The notes beneath the pieces were generated by a model. That model made no database searches, was not told where the DNA came from, and saw nothing but the letters and a program-made list of their open reading frames with translations. From SAR86 cluster bacterium SAR86A (lineage in GTDB: Bacteria > Pseudomonadota > Gammaproteobacteria > Magnimaribacterales > D2472), in NCBI GenBank assembly GCA_000252525.1, contig JH611156.1, forward strand, positions 664,909 to 709,108: a DNA stretch of 44,200 nt, given 5' to 3'. Below are positions 24,602 to 35,321 of the stretch, one piece after another. Each line of letters begins with the position of its first letter. Position 1 is the stretch's first letter. The translations under genes were made by a program, and so were the position numbers.

Positions 24602-25936
24602 TTATCTATCGAATTCTATTTGCATTCCAAAGGGTAAATTCTCTTTAACCTTACCGTTTTCAAAAGCAACAATCCCATTAACAATTGTCATAAATATTGA
24701 GGATTGAAAAGTATGATCTTTAAAGGGAGACCATCCACACTTATATAGAATATTTTCATTGGAAACTGTATACGATTTATCAGCATCAAGAATTACAAAA
24801 TCAGCATAATATCCCTCTCTGATATATCCTCTGTCTTTAATTTGAAACCTTTTTGCGACATTGTGACTAGTTTTTTTAACAATAGTCTCAAGTGAAATCA
24901 CATCTTGATGATATAAATCCATAAGAATTTGCAAGCCATGCTGAACAAGAGGAAGTCCAGCAGGTGCGTCAACGTAATTTTGGCTTTTTTCCTCCCACGT
25001 ATGTGGGGCGTGATCTGTTGCAATGATATCAATTTTGTCATCGAGCAAAGCAGAAATTAAAGCCTGTCTATCTGATTCATATTTTATAGATGGGTTACAT
25101 TTTATTTGATTTCCAAGATTTGAATAATACGACTCATTAAAATACATATGATGAACGCAGACCTCAGCAGTGATTTTTTTGTTATCTACCTCTCCTTTAG
25201 AAAAAAGCTCCATTTCTTTTTCAGTAGTTAAATGAAATACATGCAGGTCTGCATCATATTTTTTTGCTAAATTGACTGCCAATGAACTTGAAAGATAACA
25301 ACTCTGATCATCTCTTATTAAATGATGATGTTCTGCAGATACTTTATCTCCGTATTTTTCGTCAAAAAGCTTTTCTCTATCTTTGACTCTTTTTGGATCC
25401 TCACAATGGGTAACAACAATTAAGGGAGAATAGTGAAAAATGTCATCAAGAGCATCTAAACTATCAACCAGCATCTCTCCAGTTGATGCGCCCATAAATA
25501 CTTTTAATGCCGCAGCCTGATGAATGTCTACTTTTTTAATTTCTTCAATATTTGTGTTGCTTCCACCAAGATGAAATGAATAATTTGAGAGAGATCTCGT
25601 GCTAGCCATTTCAAATTTTTTTGTAAGATTCTCATTTGTTGTTGTTGTAGGATTTACATTTGGCATTTCAAAATAACTTGTGACACCTCCAGCGAGACCA
25701 GCTCTGGACTCAGTCGCGATATCTCCTTTATGTGTTAAGCCAGGCTCTCTGAAGTGAACTTGATCATCAATCAAACCTGGTAAGAGATATCTACCTGCAA
25801 TATCAATTATTTGTTTTGCTTCTTGATCGATAGAAGACTGTATTAATTCTATTCTTGCATTTTTTATAGCAACGTCTGATTCGTATATTGCGTTTTCATT
25901 GACGATCTTGCAATTTTTTAAAATGATGTCGTACAT
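24602..25936 (-). CDS. pyrC: Dihydroorotase (class I type)
   Basis: Amidohydrolase closing N-carbamoyl-aspartate to dihydroorotate in pyrimidine synthesis. It has 444 residues with GLIDDQVHFREPG, TSYFEMPNVNP (substrate contact), the lysine expected to be carbamylated in ALKVFMGAS, THCED, HVFHLTT and the catalytic Asp in ATDHAPH. The usual metal-binding HxH is QxH here (Gln59, His61), a variant I believe marks a known subgroup, but this should be confirmed. Allantoinase or hydantoinase are alternatives; FREPG and MPNVNP favour dihydroorotase. It starts at the base next to the lysC stop codon. Confidence 0.88.
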   Translation of the reverse strand: MYDIILKNCKIVNENAIYESDVAIKNARIELIQSSIDQEAKQIIDIAGRYLLPGLIDDQVHFREPGLTHKGDIATESRAGLAGGVTSYFEMPNVNPTTTTNENLTKKFEMASTRSLSNYSFHLGGSNTNIEEIKKVDIHQAAALKVFMGASTGEMLVDSLDALDDIFHYSPLIVVTHCEDPKRVKDREKLFDEKYGDKVSAEHHHLIRDDQSCYLSSSLAVNLAKKYDADLHVFHLTTEKEMELFSKGEVDNKKITAEVCVHHMYFNESYYSNLGNQIKCNPSIKYESDRQALISALLDDKIDIIATDHAPHTWEEKSQNYVDAPAGLPLVQHGLQILMDLYHQDVISLETIVKKTSHNVAKRFQIKDRGYIREGYYADFVILDADKSYTVSNENILYKCGWSPFKDHTFQSSIFMTIVNGIVAFENGKVKENLPFGMQIEFDR

Positions 25937-27151
25937 CTAATTCTCTAAATCAAACTCCTCATGTAAAATTTTAACAGCTTTATCAGTTAAATTTTTATCA
26001 ATTACCATTGTAAGCTTTATCTCTGAGGTACAAATTATTTGAATGTTTACTTCATTTTCAGATAGTGCTTTAAATGCTCTACTCGCCACACCAGCTTGTG
26101 ACCGCATGCCAACTCCAACTAAAGAAACTTTTGCAATGTCTGAATCGACCATCATTTGTTTAAACTTAACTTCATCTTTAATTGAGTCAATGATTTTAAT
26201 GACTGTCTCTTGATCTTCATAAGGCACAGTAAATGTAAAATCAGTCTTTCCATCAACACTTACATTTTGAACAATTACATCAACTTCTACTTCAGCATCA
26301 CTTATTGGCCCTAAAATCTTAAACGCGGTTCCTGGAATATCTCCAACACCATGAAGAGTAAATTTAACTTGATCTTTTTGGAAGGCAATCCCTGAAATTA
26401 ATGCATTTTCCATACTTTCCTCTTCTAAAGTGATTAATGTCCCACTCCCCTCATTAAAACTTGATAAAACTCTCACAGGAACATTATATTTATTCGCAAA
26501 CTCAACTGCTCTTGTCTGCATAACTTTTGCACCTTGGCCTGCAAGCTCAAGCATTTCCTCCATTGTAATAGAATCCAGTTTTTTTGCATTAGGTACTATC
26601 TTTGGGTCGGTAGTATAGATACCATCAACATCTGTATAAATATCGCATCTTTCTGCTCCAATTTGTGCTGCAATTGCTACAGCAGTCGTATCAGAACCAC
26701 CTCTGCCAAGCGTAGTTATGTCACCATCTTCTGTTACTCCTTGGAAACCAGTAATAATTGGTATTGTTTCTTCTTTTATTACCTGAAGAATTTTTTCAGA
26801 ATTCACATCTAGAATTTTGGCTTTTGAATAAGTATCAGTTGTCTTCATAGAAATTTGAGAGGCAGAATAAGATTTTGCTTTTATTCCTTTTGAATGAAGT
26901 GCAAGACTCAACAATGCTGAACTCACAGTTTCGCCAGTTGAAACAAGAGCATCAAACTCTCTTTTATCTGGATTTTCACTAAAGTTTTTTGCCAGATTCA
27001 CAAGTTTATTTGTCTCTCCTGCCATAGCTGAAACTACCACAACAATTTTGGCAGTTTTGGATGCATCAGCAATAATGTCTGCAACAGCATCTATTCTCTC
27101 AACTGAGCCAACAGAAGTTCCTCCAAATTTTTGAACAATAATTTTTGTCAT
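25937..27151 (-). CDS. lysC: Aspartate kinase
   Basis: First step of the aspartate pathway to lysine, threonine and methionine. The 404-residue monofunctional enzyme begins with VQKFGGTSVGSVERI, followed by VVSAMAGETN, TLGRGGSDTTAVAIAA and DVDGIYTTDPKIVP, all typical. Two C-terminal ACT domains (about 265-404, with GVGMRSQAGVASRAF) indicate feedback control by lysine and/or threonine. Lies seven bases downstream of alaS and directly abuts pyrC. Confidence 0.97.
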   Translation of the reverse strand: MTKIIVQKFGGTSVGSVERIDAVADIIADASKTAKIVVVVSAMAGETNKLVNLAKNFSENPDKREFDALVSTGETVSSALLSLALHSKGIKAKSYSASQISMKTTDTYSKAKILDVNSEKILQVIKEETIPIITGFQGVTEDGDITTLGRGGSDTTAVAIAAQIGAERCDIYTDVDGIYTTDPKIVPNAKKLDSITMEEMLELAGQGAKVMQTRAVEFANKYNVPVRVLSSFNEGSGTLITLEEESMENALISGIAFQKDQVKFTLHGVGDIPGTAFKILGPISDAEVEVDVIVQNVSVDGKTDFTFTVPYEDQETVIKIIDSIKDEVKFKQMMVDSDIAKVSLVGVGMRSQAGVASRAFKALSENEVNIQIICTSEIKLTMVIDKNLTDKAVKILHEEFDLEN

Positions 27152-27158
27152 AGTACTG

Positions 27159-29729
27159 TTATGTTGCGAGGGATTGTACTGAATTTAAGATGGATGTCAC
27201 GAATTCATCGATATTCTTTGTCTCACCAGCACCTTGAGCAAACTCTGATCTTCCGCCACCCTTTCCACCAATGTTGCCGGCTATAATGTTTACTACGTCT
27301 TTTGCTGAAATTGTTTCTGATAAATTTTTAGTTACGCCAGAGACAATTGCGACTCTATCATCATCAACTGAAAAAACTACAACGCATAATCTATCATTAG
27401 TATTTTTGTGATTATCAACAACATTCCTCAAATCTTTGGTATCTGAGACTTGTACCTGCTCAATAATAAGGCTCCAATCTTCTATTTTATGTTTCTCAGA
27501 CTTAATGACGACATTTTTATTTTTTTTATCAGCTTTTTTGAGATTCTTATTTTCATCTAATAAAGATTTAATTTTTTCCTCGATGTCATCTACAGAAACA
27601 TTTAGTATTTTTTGAATAGATGATGTGGCATTTCTTACAGTATTGATGTATTCGAGAGCTTTTATGCCAGCAACTGCTTCAATTCTCCTAATGCCTGATG
27701 CAACGCTTGATTGACTAGTAATTGCAAAAAATCCAACATCGCCAGTTCTTTCAACATGAGTGCCACCACATAACTCTACTGAGTATGAGTTCTCTCCCAT
27801 AGTTAGGACCCTAACGTCATCATCATACTTTTCTCCAAACAATGCCATGGCACCAGATTTGAGGGCATCATCAAGCTTCATTAATTCAGTCTTAACTTCT
27901 AAATTTTTTAATGCTTCTTTATTAACAATGGTTTCAATCGCTAAGATTTCTTCAGAAGATAATGGTTTTGAATGAGAGAAATCAAAACGTAATTTATTCT
28001 CATCAACCAATGAGCCTTTTTGTTGAACGTGATCACCTAAGATTTCTCTTAGTGCTGCATGAACTAAGTGTGTTGCAGAATGATGTATTGCAATGGCAGC
28101 TCTTTTTTCTTTCTCAACACTCATTTTTATTACATCGCCTTTATTAATTTTCCCTTTTTTTACGACCGCTTTATGGATATAAACTTTTCCCTGCTTTTTA
28201 CAATCTAAAATAGTACCAGTAGAAGATTTAGATGCAAATATTCCTTTATCACCTATTTGTCCACCAGCTTCTGCATAGAATGGTGTCTGATCACATGCAA
28301 TAAAAATTTCTTCATCCTTCTTAGCTTCATCAACCCTACTTTGTTCTTTCCATATAACCAAAACTTTTGAATTTGTTTCTAGTTGCTCATAGCCAAGGAA
28401 AACCGTTTGATCTATTCCAGCTGCAGCTGGGAGTGATGAAACAAAACTACTGGATGCTTTTGATGTTTGCTTTTGCATATCCATGCATTCATTAAATCTT
28501 TTTTCATCTACTTTTAACTCCTTCTCTCTTGCAATATCAGCAGTGAGATCATAAGGAAATCCAAAAGTATCATGTAATTTAAATGCAACATCACCAGAAA
28601 TAGTTTTGCCTTTCATTGAATTAATTGTTTCATCTAAAATATTGATTCCTTTTTCCAATGTTTCAAAGAACTTGATTTCTTCATCGTGAATCATTTTAGT
28701 AATATCTTTTTCTTTCGATTCTAAATCTGGATATGCTGAGCCCATTAAGTTAACTAAATCTTTTACCAATAGATGCATAAAAGGTTTTTTTGCCCCAATT
28801 TTATAACCATGTCTAATACCCCTTCGCATTATTCTTCTCAAAACATAGCCTCTTCCTTCTTTTTCAGGAATTACTCCATCTAAGATTAAAAATATTGATG
28901 ATCGGATATGATCAGCAATAACTTTATGCGATGTACTATTTTTATTTCCTAAAACCTTTTCTGAGGCTGCAATTAGATCCAAAAATAAATCAGTTTCATA
29001 GTTTGAATTTACACCTTGCATTACAGCAGCGATTCTCTCTAATCCCATTCCTGTATCTACAGATGGCTTGGGTAAGTTTGAGGTTTTTCCATTTTCATCT
29101 CTATTAAATTGCATGAAAACTAGATTCCAGATTTCAACAAATCTATCACCCTCATCTCCATCATGACCAGGTGGAGTTCCATCGATATGCTCTCCATGGT
29201 CAAAAAATATTTCAGAACATGGTCCGCATGGGCCAGTGTCGCCCATTGACCAAAAATTATCATCGTCTCCTAATCTGGCAATTCGATCTGGAGCAACTCC
29301 AATTATGTTTTTCCAAATTTCCTCAGCCTCATCATCATCCTTATAAACTGTTATCCACAATTTATCTTTGTCTAATTTGAGTACCTCTGTTAAAAATTCC
29401 CATGCATACTTTATTGCATCCTCTTTAAAATAGTCACCAAAACTAAAATTACCTAACATTTCAAAAAATGTATGATGGCGGAGTGTATACCCAACATTTT
29501 CTAGGTCATTGTGTTTACCGCCAGCTCGAATGCATCTTTGAGATGTTACAGCTCTAGAAAAATTTCTTTTTTCAGTTCCAAGAAATACATCTTTAAATTG
29601 AACCATTCCTGCATTTGTGAATAAAAGTGTTTCGTCGTTGTTAGGCACGAGGGAACTTGAGGACACAACTTCATGATCTTTAGAATTAAAAAAATCTAAA
29701 AAAGATTGTCTTATCTCGCTAGTTTTCAT
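27159..29729 (-). CDS. alaS: Alanyl-tRNA synthetase
   Basis: 856-residue class II synthetase: N-terminal catalytic core beginning [10 protein letters not shown] with [13 protein letters not shown], central tRNA-binding region, editing domain and C-terminal oligomerisation/DHHA1 domain. The editing-site zinc ligands are intact: HSATH near residue 550 and CGGTH near 653. The C-terminal glycine-rich segment [15 protein letters not shown] is standard. It overlaps the upstream gamma-carbonic anhydrase gene by 11 bases. Confidence 0.98.
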   Translation of the reverse strand: MKTSEIRQSFLDFFNSKDHEVVSSSSLVPNNDETLLFTNAGMVQFKDVFLGTEKRNFSRAVTSQRCIRAGGKHNDLENVGYTLRHHTFFEMLGNFSFGDYFKEDAIKYAWEFLTEVLKLDKDKLWITVYKDDDEAEEIWKNIIGVAPDRIARLGDDDNFWSMGDTGPCGPCSEIFFDHGEHIDGTPPGHDGDEGDRFVEIWNLVFMQFNRDENGKTSNLPKPSVDTGMGLERIAAVMQGVNSNYETDLFLDLIAASEKVLGNKNSTSHKVIADHIRSSIFLILDGVIPEKEGRGYVLRRIMRRGIRHGYKIGAKKPFMHLLVKDLVNLMGSAYPDLESKEKDITKMIHDEEIKFFETLEKGINILDETINSMKGKTISGDVAFKLHDTFGFPYDLTADIAREKELKVDEKRFNECMDMQKQTSKASSSFVSSLPAAAGIDQTVFLGYEQLETNSKVLVIWKEQSRVDEAKKDEEIFIACDQTPFYAEAGGQIGDKGIFASKSSTGTILDCKKQGKVYIHKAVVKKGKINKGDVIKMSVEKEKRAAIAIHHSATHLVHAALREILGDHVQQKGSLVDENKLRFDFSHSKPLSSEEILAIETIVNKEALKNLEVKTELMKLDDALKSGAMALFGEKYDDDVRVLTMGENSYSVELCGGTHVERTGDVGFFAITSQSSVASGIRRIEAVAGIKALEYINTVRNATSSIQKILNVSVDDIEEKIKSLLDENKNLKKADKKNKNVVIKSEKHKIEDWSLIIEQVQVSDTKDLRNVVDNHKNTNDRLCVVVFSVDDDRVAIVSGVTKNLSETISAKDVVNIIAGNIGGKGGGRSEFAQGAGETKNIDEFVTSILNSVQSLAT

Positions 29730-30249
29730 TATTTATTTTTAATTTCTTATATTTCTTATAATTTTCAACGTAATGTGCAGCACCGATAGATACTATGCTT
29801 TGCTCTTCATCAGTTAATGTTTTTGTTATTTTTCCAGGGATTCCCAAAACCATTGATCCATCTGGGATGTCCATTCCTTCTGTAACAAGTGCCTTTGAAC
29901 CAATAATGCAATTTTTACCAATCTTCGCACCATTTAAGACAACTGAACCTATACCGATTAAACTTCCGTCTCCAACTTCACATCCATGCAACATAGCCAT
30001 ATGTCCAACCGTAACATTTTTACCTATTGAACACGCGTAGCCAGGGTCGGTATGGATTATTGCACCGTCTTGAACATTTGAGCCCTCTCCAACAAATATA
30101 GGTTCATTATCAGCTCTCAAAACAGCATTAAACCATACGCTAGCATCTTTTTTTAAAACTACCTCACCAATAATGGTGGCATTGGGTGCAATCCAATAAT
30201 TTTCACCATCTGTTTGAAGTTTTTTATTGTCTATATCAATATTGATCAT
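29719..30249 (-). CDS. Gamma-class carbonic anhydrase family protein (YrdA/PaaY-like)
   Basis: 176-residue left-handed beta-helix trimer-forming protein with repeated hexapeptides ([35 protein letters not shown]). The three zinc-ligand histidines are recognisable as His66 (IIHTD), His83 and His88 (GHMAMLHGC). Whether it hydrates CO2 or acts on another substrate, as some YrdA/PaaY relatives do, is undetermined. It overlaps nudL by 14 bases upstream and alaS by 11 downstream, so all three are translationally linked. Confidence 0.92.
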   Translation of the reverse strand: MINIDIDNKKLQTDGENYWIAPNATIIGEVVLKKDASVWFNAVLRADNEPIFVGEGSNVQDGAIIHTDPGYACSIGKNVTVGHMAMLHGCEVGDGSLIGIGSVVLNGAKIGKNCIIGSKALVTEGMDIPDGSMVLGIPGKITKTLTDEEQSIVSIGAAHYVENYKKYKKLKINNEN

Positions 30250-30835
30250 ATCCTCTAATTAAATCTATATCTGTATTAATATTTGCTTCATAGCAAATAT
30301 TTAAAAAATCAGCAGTTATTAAAGCTGTTAGTCCCCATATTCGATGCCCATTATAAACCCAACTAGGCATAGACATCTTTAAATCATTCCTTTTAAATTC
30401 TTTATAAATTACATTGTTATTATCCAATAAAAATGTCAATGGAACTGTAAATATTTCTTCTATCTCAAAATTTCCTATAAATTCTTGACGATTCATTAAG
30501 TATCCAACATATGGATTTACCTCAATCTTGTGTCTGGATAATAAATAGTTCAATTTTCCAAGCATCTCAACATTTGAAATTTTTAGACCAATTTCCTCAT
30601 TTGACTCCCTCATTGCCGTATCTAGAAGTGATGCATCTTCTTCTTCCCACATTCCACCTGGAAAACTAACCTCTCCAGAATGAGTAGATAATTTTGATGA
30701 TCTTTTGGTATAGAGGATCTGTATTTTATTTGTTTCAATATCATTCAAAAGTAATATTAAAACGCCTGCTTTTTTGTACTTAGTGACTTCGATTAGATTT
30801 ATTTGTTCTAATTTTTGCTTTATGCTGTCTAACAT
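30236..30835 (-). CDS. nudL: Nudix hydrolase, coenzyme A pyrophosphatase type (NudL)
   Basis: 199 residues. The NuCoA signature ([20 protein letters not shown]) directly precedes the Nudix box ([20 protein letters not shown], then EEIGL), the arrangement that defines CoA-specific family members cutting CoA or acyl-CoA to phosphopantetheine and 3',5'-ADP. First gene of the minus-strand run nudL-carbonic anhydrase-alaS-lysC-pyrC. Divergent from another Nudix gene by 52 bases. Confidence 0.9.
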   Translation of the reverse strand: MLDSIKQKLEQINLIEVTKYKKAGVLILLLNDIETNKIQILYTKRSSKLSTHSGEVSFPGGMWEEEDASLLDTAMRESNEEIGLKISNVEMLGKLNYLLSRHKIEVNPYVGYLMNRQEFIGNFEIEEIFTVPLTFLLDNNNVIYKEFKRNDLKMSMPSWVYNGHRIWGLTALITADFLNICYEANINTDIDLIRGYDQY

Positions 30836-30876
30836 AGACGCTAGTTTAACTTCTTAAGCCTCTATATTCTTAAAAT

Positions 30877-30881
30877 AAGGA
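30877..30881 (+). promoter_or_regulatory. Ribosome binding site supporting a TTG start
   Basis: AAGGA six bases before TTG at 30888. It fixes the start of the zinc-ribbon Nudix gene and places the first cysteine pair at the very N-terminus. Confidence 0.7.
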
Positions 30882-30887
30882 AGAAAA

Positions 30888-31424
30888 TTGAAATATTGTT
30901 CAAACTGTGGAAATCCGAATTTGGAGTTTAAAGTTCCAGAAGGTGACAATCTAAAAAGATATTGTTGCGATGAATGTGAAACAATATTTTATACAAATCC
31001 TAATATCGTCGTAGGTGCCCTTTGCATGCGAGATGGAAAGATTCTTATGGCAAAACGAAATATTAATCCGAGAATAGGTCTATGGACTTTGCCTGCAGGC
31101 TTCATGGAGAATGCTGAGACTCTCCAAGATGGTGCATTAAGGGAGACTTTTGAGGAAACTGGTTCGAAAGCAGAAATTATCATGCCATATACCATGTTCA
31201 GTCTTCCACATATCAACCAAGTTCATATGTTTTATCTTGCAAATCTCTTGGATGATAATTTTGGACCAACTATTGAAAGTTCTGAAGTTAAACTATTTAA
31301 GAATAATGAGATTTTATGGGATGAAATTGCTTTCCCAACAGTTGAAAAGACTCTTAAATATTATCTTGAAGATCTCGAAAAGGATAATTTTATTTTTAGA
31401 GAAGAAGATATCAAACTCTGGTAA
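30888..31424 (+). CDS. Nudix hydrolase with N-terminal zinc ribbon
   Basis: 178 residues starting at TTG with AAGGA upstream. The first 35 residues hold a four-cysteine ribbon (CSNC ... CCDEC), followed by a Nudix domain with GFMENAETLQDGALRETFEE, then TG. This architecture matches COG1051-type ADP-ribose/NADH-pyrophosphatase-like enzymes; the exact nucleotide is not predictable. The stop codon abuts that of the convergent purL with no spacer. Confidence 0.9.
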   Translation: MKYCSNCGNPNLEFKVPEGDNLKRYCCDECETIFYTNPNIVVGALCMRDGKILMAKRNINPRIGLWTLPAGFMENAETLQDGALRETFEETGSKAEIIMPYTMFSLPHINQVHMFYLANLLDDNFGPTIESSEVKLFKNNEILWDEIAFPTVEKTLKYYLEDLEKDNFIFREEDIKLW

Positions 31425-34400
31425 CTATTTTACGAAATTATTAGCATTGATAAAAATCTGCATCCACGGCGAGAACTCTTTCCAATCTTTTTTATACCAA
31501 CTCAATTGATGTTTCCTAAAGACTCTTTCAGGATGTGGCATCATAATTGTTATTCTTCCATCGCCAGCAGTGATACCGGTAATTCCCTCGGGTGATCCGT
31601 TTGGATTGAGCGGATAAATCTCAGTATCTTTCCCTAAAGAATCTACAAAGCGCATCGCAATTTGATTATTTTTCTTTAATTTTATTAAACTATTTTCATC
31701 AAATTTTGCTCTTCCCTCACCATGTGCAGATGCAACTGGAACAGTCCATCCTTCCATATCTTGTAGAAGCACTGAATTAGTTTTTTCAATCTTTACCTGC
31801 ACAAGTCTAGCTTCAAATTGATCAGAAAAATTTCTCTCGAAACTAGGCCAATTCTCTCCACCTGGAATAATATCTTTAAGATTTGAAAGCATCTGACAAC
31901 CATTACAAACACCAAGAGTGAATTTATTCGCATCCTGAAAAAATGCCTGGAATTGATCTTTTACTTTTTCGTTATAAATAATGGTTTTTGACCAACCGCC
32001 ACCTGCTCCTAATACATCACCATAAGAAAAACCACCACATACAGCCATCCCATTAAAATTTTTAAGTGAAATTTCGCCATCTAAAAGATCCTGCATATGC
32101 ACATCCTGAGCTTCAAATCCTGCTAAGGTAAATGCAGCAGCCATTTCATTCTGACCATTAACTCCTTGTTCTCTTAATATAGCTACTTTAGGTTTTGCTT
32201 TTATGTTTTTGAAACTTATTATTTGAGACTCATCAAAAGAAACATTCGAATTTAGCCCAGTATATTCAGATGAATCTAGCAATCCTAACTCGGAATCTGC
32301 AATTTCTTTATTATCTCTAATACTTTGAATTGCATGAGATGTTTCTCGCCAGTATTTTTCTAGCCTAATTATTTTTTCTTCGAAAATAATTTTTTTATTC
32401 CTTTTAATAACAAAATTATTATTATTTAAATCTGCGATTTCTTTGGCAAATAGATTTTTTTCTTCAAAGAGTTTCAAAACCTTTTCAAGTTGACTGTTTT
32501 CAATCTGAATGACAAATCCTATTTCTTCGTTAAATAGAGTTTGATTTATGTTTTCAAAATCTGAAATATCAATAGTTGCTCCAATTTTTTTTGTAAAGCA
32601 CATTTCAGCAATTGAAGTAACAAGTCCTCCGTCTGAAATATCATGCAAAGCGATAATATTTTTGTTTTTTACTAAATCTTGAATTAAATAAAACATATCT
32701 TTAAATTTATCTGCATCATCAATATCAGGAGTCTCGTTGAATGTTTCTTGTATAACTTCAGAAAAAATAGAGCCACCTAGTCTAGTTTTCTGATTAAGTT
32801 TTACTAAGACTAGTTTGGTTTCGGCCTTGATATCTATTTCTGGAGTTACGCACAAAGCTATGTCATCCACTGGAGCCATTGCGGTGATGATTCCTGATAA
32901 TGGACTTTTTACTTCGAACTCAGCATCACTTTCGTTCCATTTAGTTTTCATTGAAAGAGAATCTTTACCCACTGGTATAGATATCTTTAGCTTGGATGAT
33001 AGTTTTGATAATGCCTCAACACCATTTCTAAGATTTAAATCTTCTTGATTATCTCCTGAAGCAGCCATCCAGTTTGCAGAAACCTGAACGTAATTTAATC
33101 CTTTGATTACAACTCCAGCCATATTTGTTAACGCTTCTGCTAGTGCCATACGCATAGAAGCCCCTGCATTTGATATAGCTATGGTAGGTTTCTCACCAAT
33201 CGACACAACTTCTCCTTTTTTAGATGTATAAGACCTCATGCTTAAACTGTAATCGGATACTGGAACTTGATACGGCCCGACAAATTGATCTCTGGCAACC
33301 ATTCCACTGACTGTTCTATCCCCAATAGTAATTAGAAAAGATTTTGAGGCTACTGTTGGATGTTGCAAGGTTTTAATAAGCACTTCAGATAAGTCATAAT
33401 CATCCGGTTCAATTTCTTTTATTTCTTCTTTAAGTGTTTGAGAAACTTTCATCTTAGTTATAGGCAAGTCTCCAAATAACATCGATAAAGGAACATCGAC
33501 CGGAAAATTGTTTTTGTTAGCATCAAATAATTTAACGGATTTTTCTTTTGTAGTGTGGCCAACAATTGCATATTCACATCTTTCCCTTATACAGATTTTT
33601 TCAAAAGATGCTTGATTGTCTTTATGAATTGCCAAAACATACCTTTCCTGAGATTCATTAGACCAAATTTCCATAGGAGACATTGATTTATCTGCATTTG
33701 GTATTTTAGATAGGTCTATATAAACCCCTAGGTCAGAATCTTTAGCTAACTCTGGAATTGCATTAGATAGTCCGCCAGCACCAACATCATGAATAAATTC
33801 AATGTAGTTATTTTCTTGAGATGAACATTTGTTAATAACTTCTTGGCATCTTCGCTCCATTTCAGCGTTATCTCTCTGTACAGATGCAAAGTCTAAATCA
33901 ACATCACTTTCACCTGACGAAACAGAAGATGCTGCACCCCCACCAAGACCTATCAACATTGCTGGTCCACCTAACACAATTACTAAATAGTCTTCTGCTA
34001 TTTGTAATTTAAAATTATTTGCATTCCTAACTTCACCAATTCCTCCAGCAAGCATAATCGGTTTGTGATATCCATAGGCCTCATTTTCGTTGAATTCAGT
34101 TTCAAAAGATCTGAAATAACCTAATGTAGCTGGTCTACCAAATTCATTATTGAATGCAGCTGCTCCAATAGGCGCATCTGTCATTATTTCTAACGGAGAT
34201 GCTATTCTTGATGGCTTCTTTTCTTCTTTTTCCCAACTTCTTTGCAATCCTGGTATGCGTAAATTAGATACGTTATATCCGACTAAACCAATTTTAGGTT
34301 TTGCTCCTCTTCCAGTAGCCCCCTCATCTCTTATTTCTCCACCCGAACCAGTTGATGCGCCTGGATAGGGAGAAATCGCAGTTGGATGATTGTGAGTCTC

Positions 34401-35288
34401 TACTTTTATAGTTGAGTTAATAATATCTTGCTTCAGTTCATATGTGTTCGATTCATTTAAATGTAATCGCTCTATTTTCTCCCCCTCTATAATTGCTGCA
34501 TTATCTTTATAAGCAGAAATAATTCCATCAGGAGATGCTTTGCTAGTGTCTTTAATTAAATCAAAAAGAGAATTATTCATTTGATTTCCATCAATATCCC
34601 ATTTTGCATTAAATATTTTATGCCTACAGTGTTCTGAGTTTGCTTGAGCAAACATCATCAACTCTGCATCAGTAGGGTTTCTATTTTCTTTTTTATAGAA
34701 ATTAAACAAATAATCAATTTCTTCAGAACTCATCGCAAAGCCAAAAGATGTATTGGCATGTTCAAGTGCTTCTTTTCCATTTTTTAGGATATCTACATAA
34801 TTTAATGGTCTAGGCTCTTCGCTAGCAAATAGATTTTCAAAATCATATTTTGATTTATATACTTCTTGAGTCATTCGATCATAGAACATTGAAAAATCAT
34901 GACTTTCCTCTACAAGTTGATCCAACTTGAAACCACACAATCTCTCAACTCTTTTAATATTTTTAAAACCAACGTTTTTGACAATGTCTTCAGTTTTTGA
35001 AGACCATGGAGAGATTGTGCCTAATCTTGGGCCAACATAAAATGAAAAATCATCTTGAAATTCATCGGCAGACAAAATATCTTTTAGTCCATCAATATCA
35101 ATATCATCTGATTCAATTTGCACAAGATATATCTCATTGCAAGAAATGTTTGTTTTAGTTTGATTAACTCTGTTGAAGTGTTGGGTCAGTTGCTCAAGTT
35201 TAGATCTCGAAAAACCGTGATTGCCCTTAAATATAATGCTTTTATTCTTTGACACTTCTTTAAGTCTGAAATATTGTATATATAACAA
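31425..35288 (-). CDS. purL: Phosphoribosylformylglycinamidine synthase (fused large form)
   Basis: Fourth step of purine synthesis: FGAR + glutamine + ATP to FGAM. The 1287-residue single chain is the proteobacterial fusion: N-terminal PurS-like part (with RLGTISPWSSKTEDI), two synthetase halves (KVETHNHPTAISPYPGASTG; SAMAPVDD-like GIITAMAPVDDIAL) and a C-terminal glutamine amidotransferase with the nucleophile in GVCNGCQML (near 1128) and HGEGRAKF. No base separates it from the convergent Nudix gene. Its start lies 33 bases from the divergent lytic transglycosylase. Confidence 0.98.
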   Translation of the reverse strand: MLYIQYFRLKEVSKNKSIIFKGNHGFSRSKLEQLTQHFNRVNQTKTNISCNEIYLVQIESDDIDIDGLKDILSADEFQDDFSFYVGPRLGTISPWSSKTEDIVKNVGFKNIKRVERLCGFKLDQLVEESHDFSMFYDRMTQEVYKSKYDFENLFASEEPRPLNYVDILKNGKEALEHANTSFGFAMSSEEIDYLFNFYKKENRNPTDAELMMFAQANSEHCRHKIFNAKWDIDGNQMNNSLFDLIKDTSKASPDGIISAYKDNAAIIEGEKIERLHLNESNTYELKQDIINSTIKVETHNHPTAISPYPGASTGSGGEIRDEGATGRGAKPKIGLVGYNVSNLRIPGLQRSWEKEEKKPSRIASPLEIMTDAPIGAAAFNNEFGRPATLGYFRSFETEFNENEAYGYHKPIMLAGGIGEVRNANNFKLQIAEDYLVIVLGGPAMLIGLGGGAASSVSSGESDVDLDFASVQRDNAEMERRCQEVINKCSSQENNYIEFIHDVGAGGLSNAIPELAKDSDLGVYIDLSKIPNADKSMSPMEIWSNESQERYVLAIHKDNQASFEKICIRERCEYAIVGHTTKEKSVKLFDANKNNFPVDVPLSMLFGDLPITKMKVSQTLKEEIKEIEPDDYDLSEVLIKTLQHPTVASKSFLITIGDRTVSGMVARDQFVGPYQVPVSDYSLSMRSYTSKKGEVVSIGEKPTIAISNAGASMRMALAEALTNMAGVVIKGLNYVQVSANWMAASGDNQEDLNLRNGVEALSKLSSKLKISIPVGKDSLSMKTKWNESDAEFEVKSPLSGIITAMAPVDDIALCVTPEIDIKAETKLVLVKLNQKTRLGGSIFSEVIQETFNETPDIDDADKFKDMFYLIQDLVKNKNIIALHDISDGGLVTSIAEMCFTKKIGATIDISDFENINQTLFNEEIGFVIQIENSQLEKVLKLFEEKNLFAKEIADLNNNNFVIKRNKKIIFEEKIIRLEKYWRETSHAIQSIRDNKEIADSELGLLDSSEYTGLNSNVSFDESQIISFKNIKAKPKVAILREQGVNGQNEMAAAFTLAGFEAQDVHMQDLLDGEISLKNFNGMAVCGGFSYGDVLGAGGGWSKTIIYNEKVKDQFQAFFQDANKFTLGVCNGCQMLSNLKDIIPGGENWPSFERNFSDQFEARLVQVKIEKTNSVLLQDMEGWTVPVASAHGEGRAKFDENSLIKLKKNNQIAMRFVDSLGKDTEIYPLNPNGSPEGITGITAGDGRITIMMPHPERVFRKHQLSWYKKDWKEFSPWMQIFINANNFVK

Positions 35289-35321
35289 TTATAAAGTCTT
35301 TATTTATTAAATAATTTAAAA

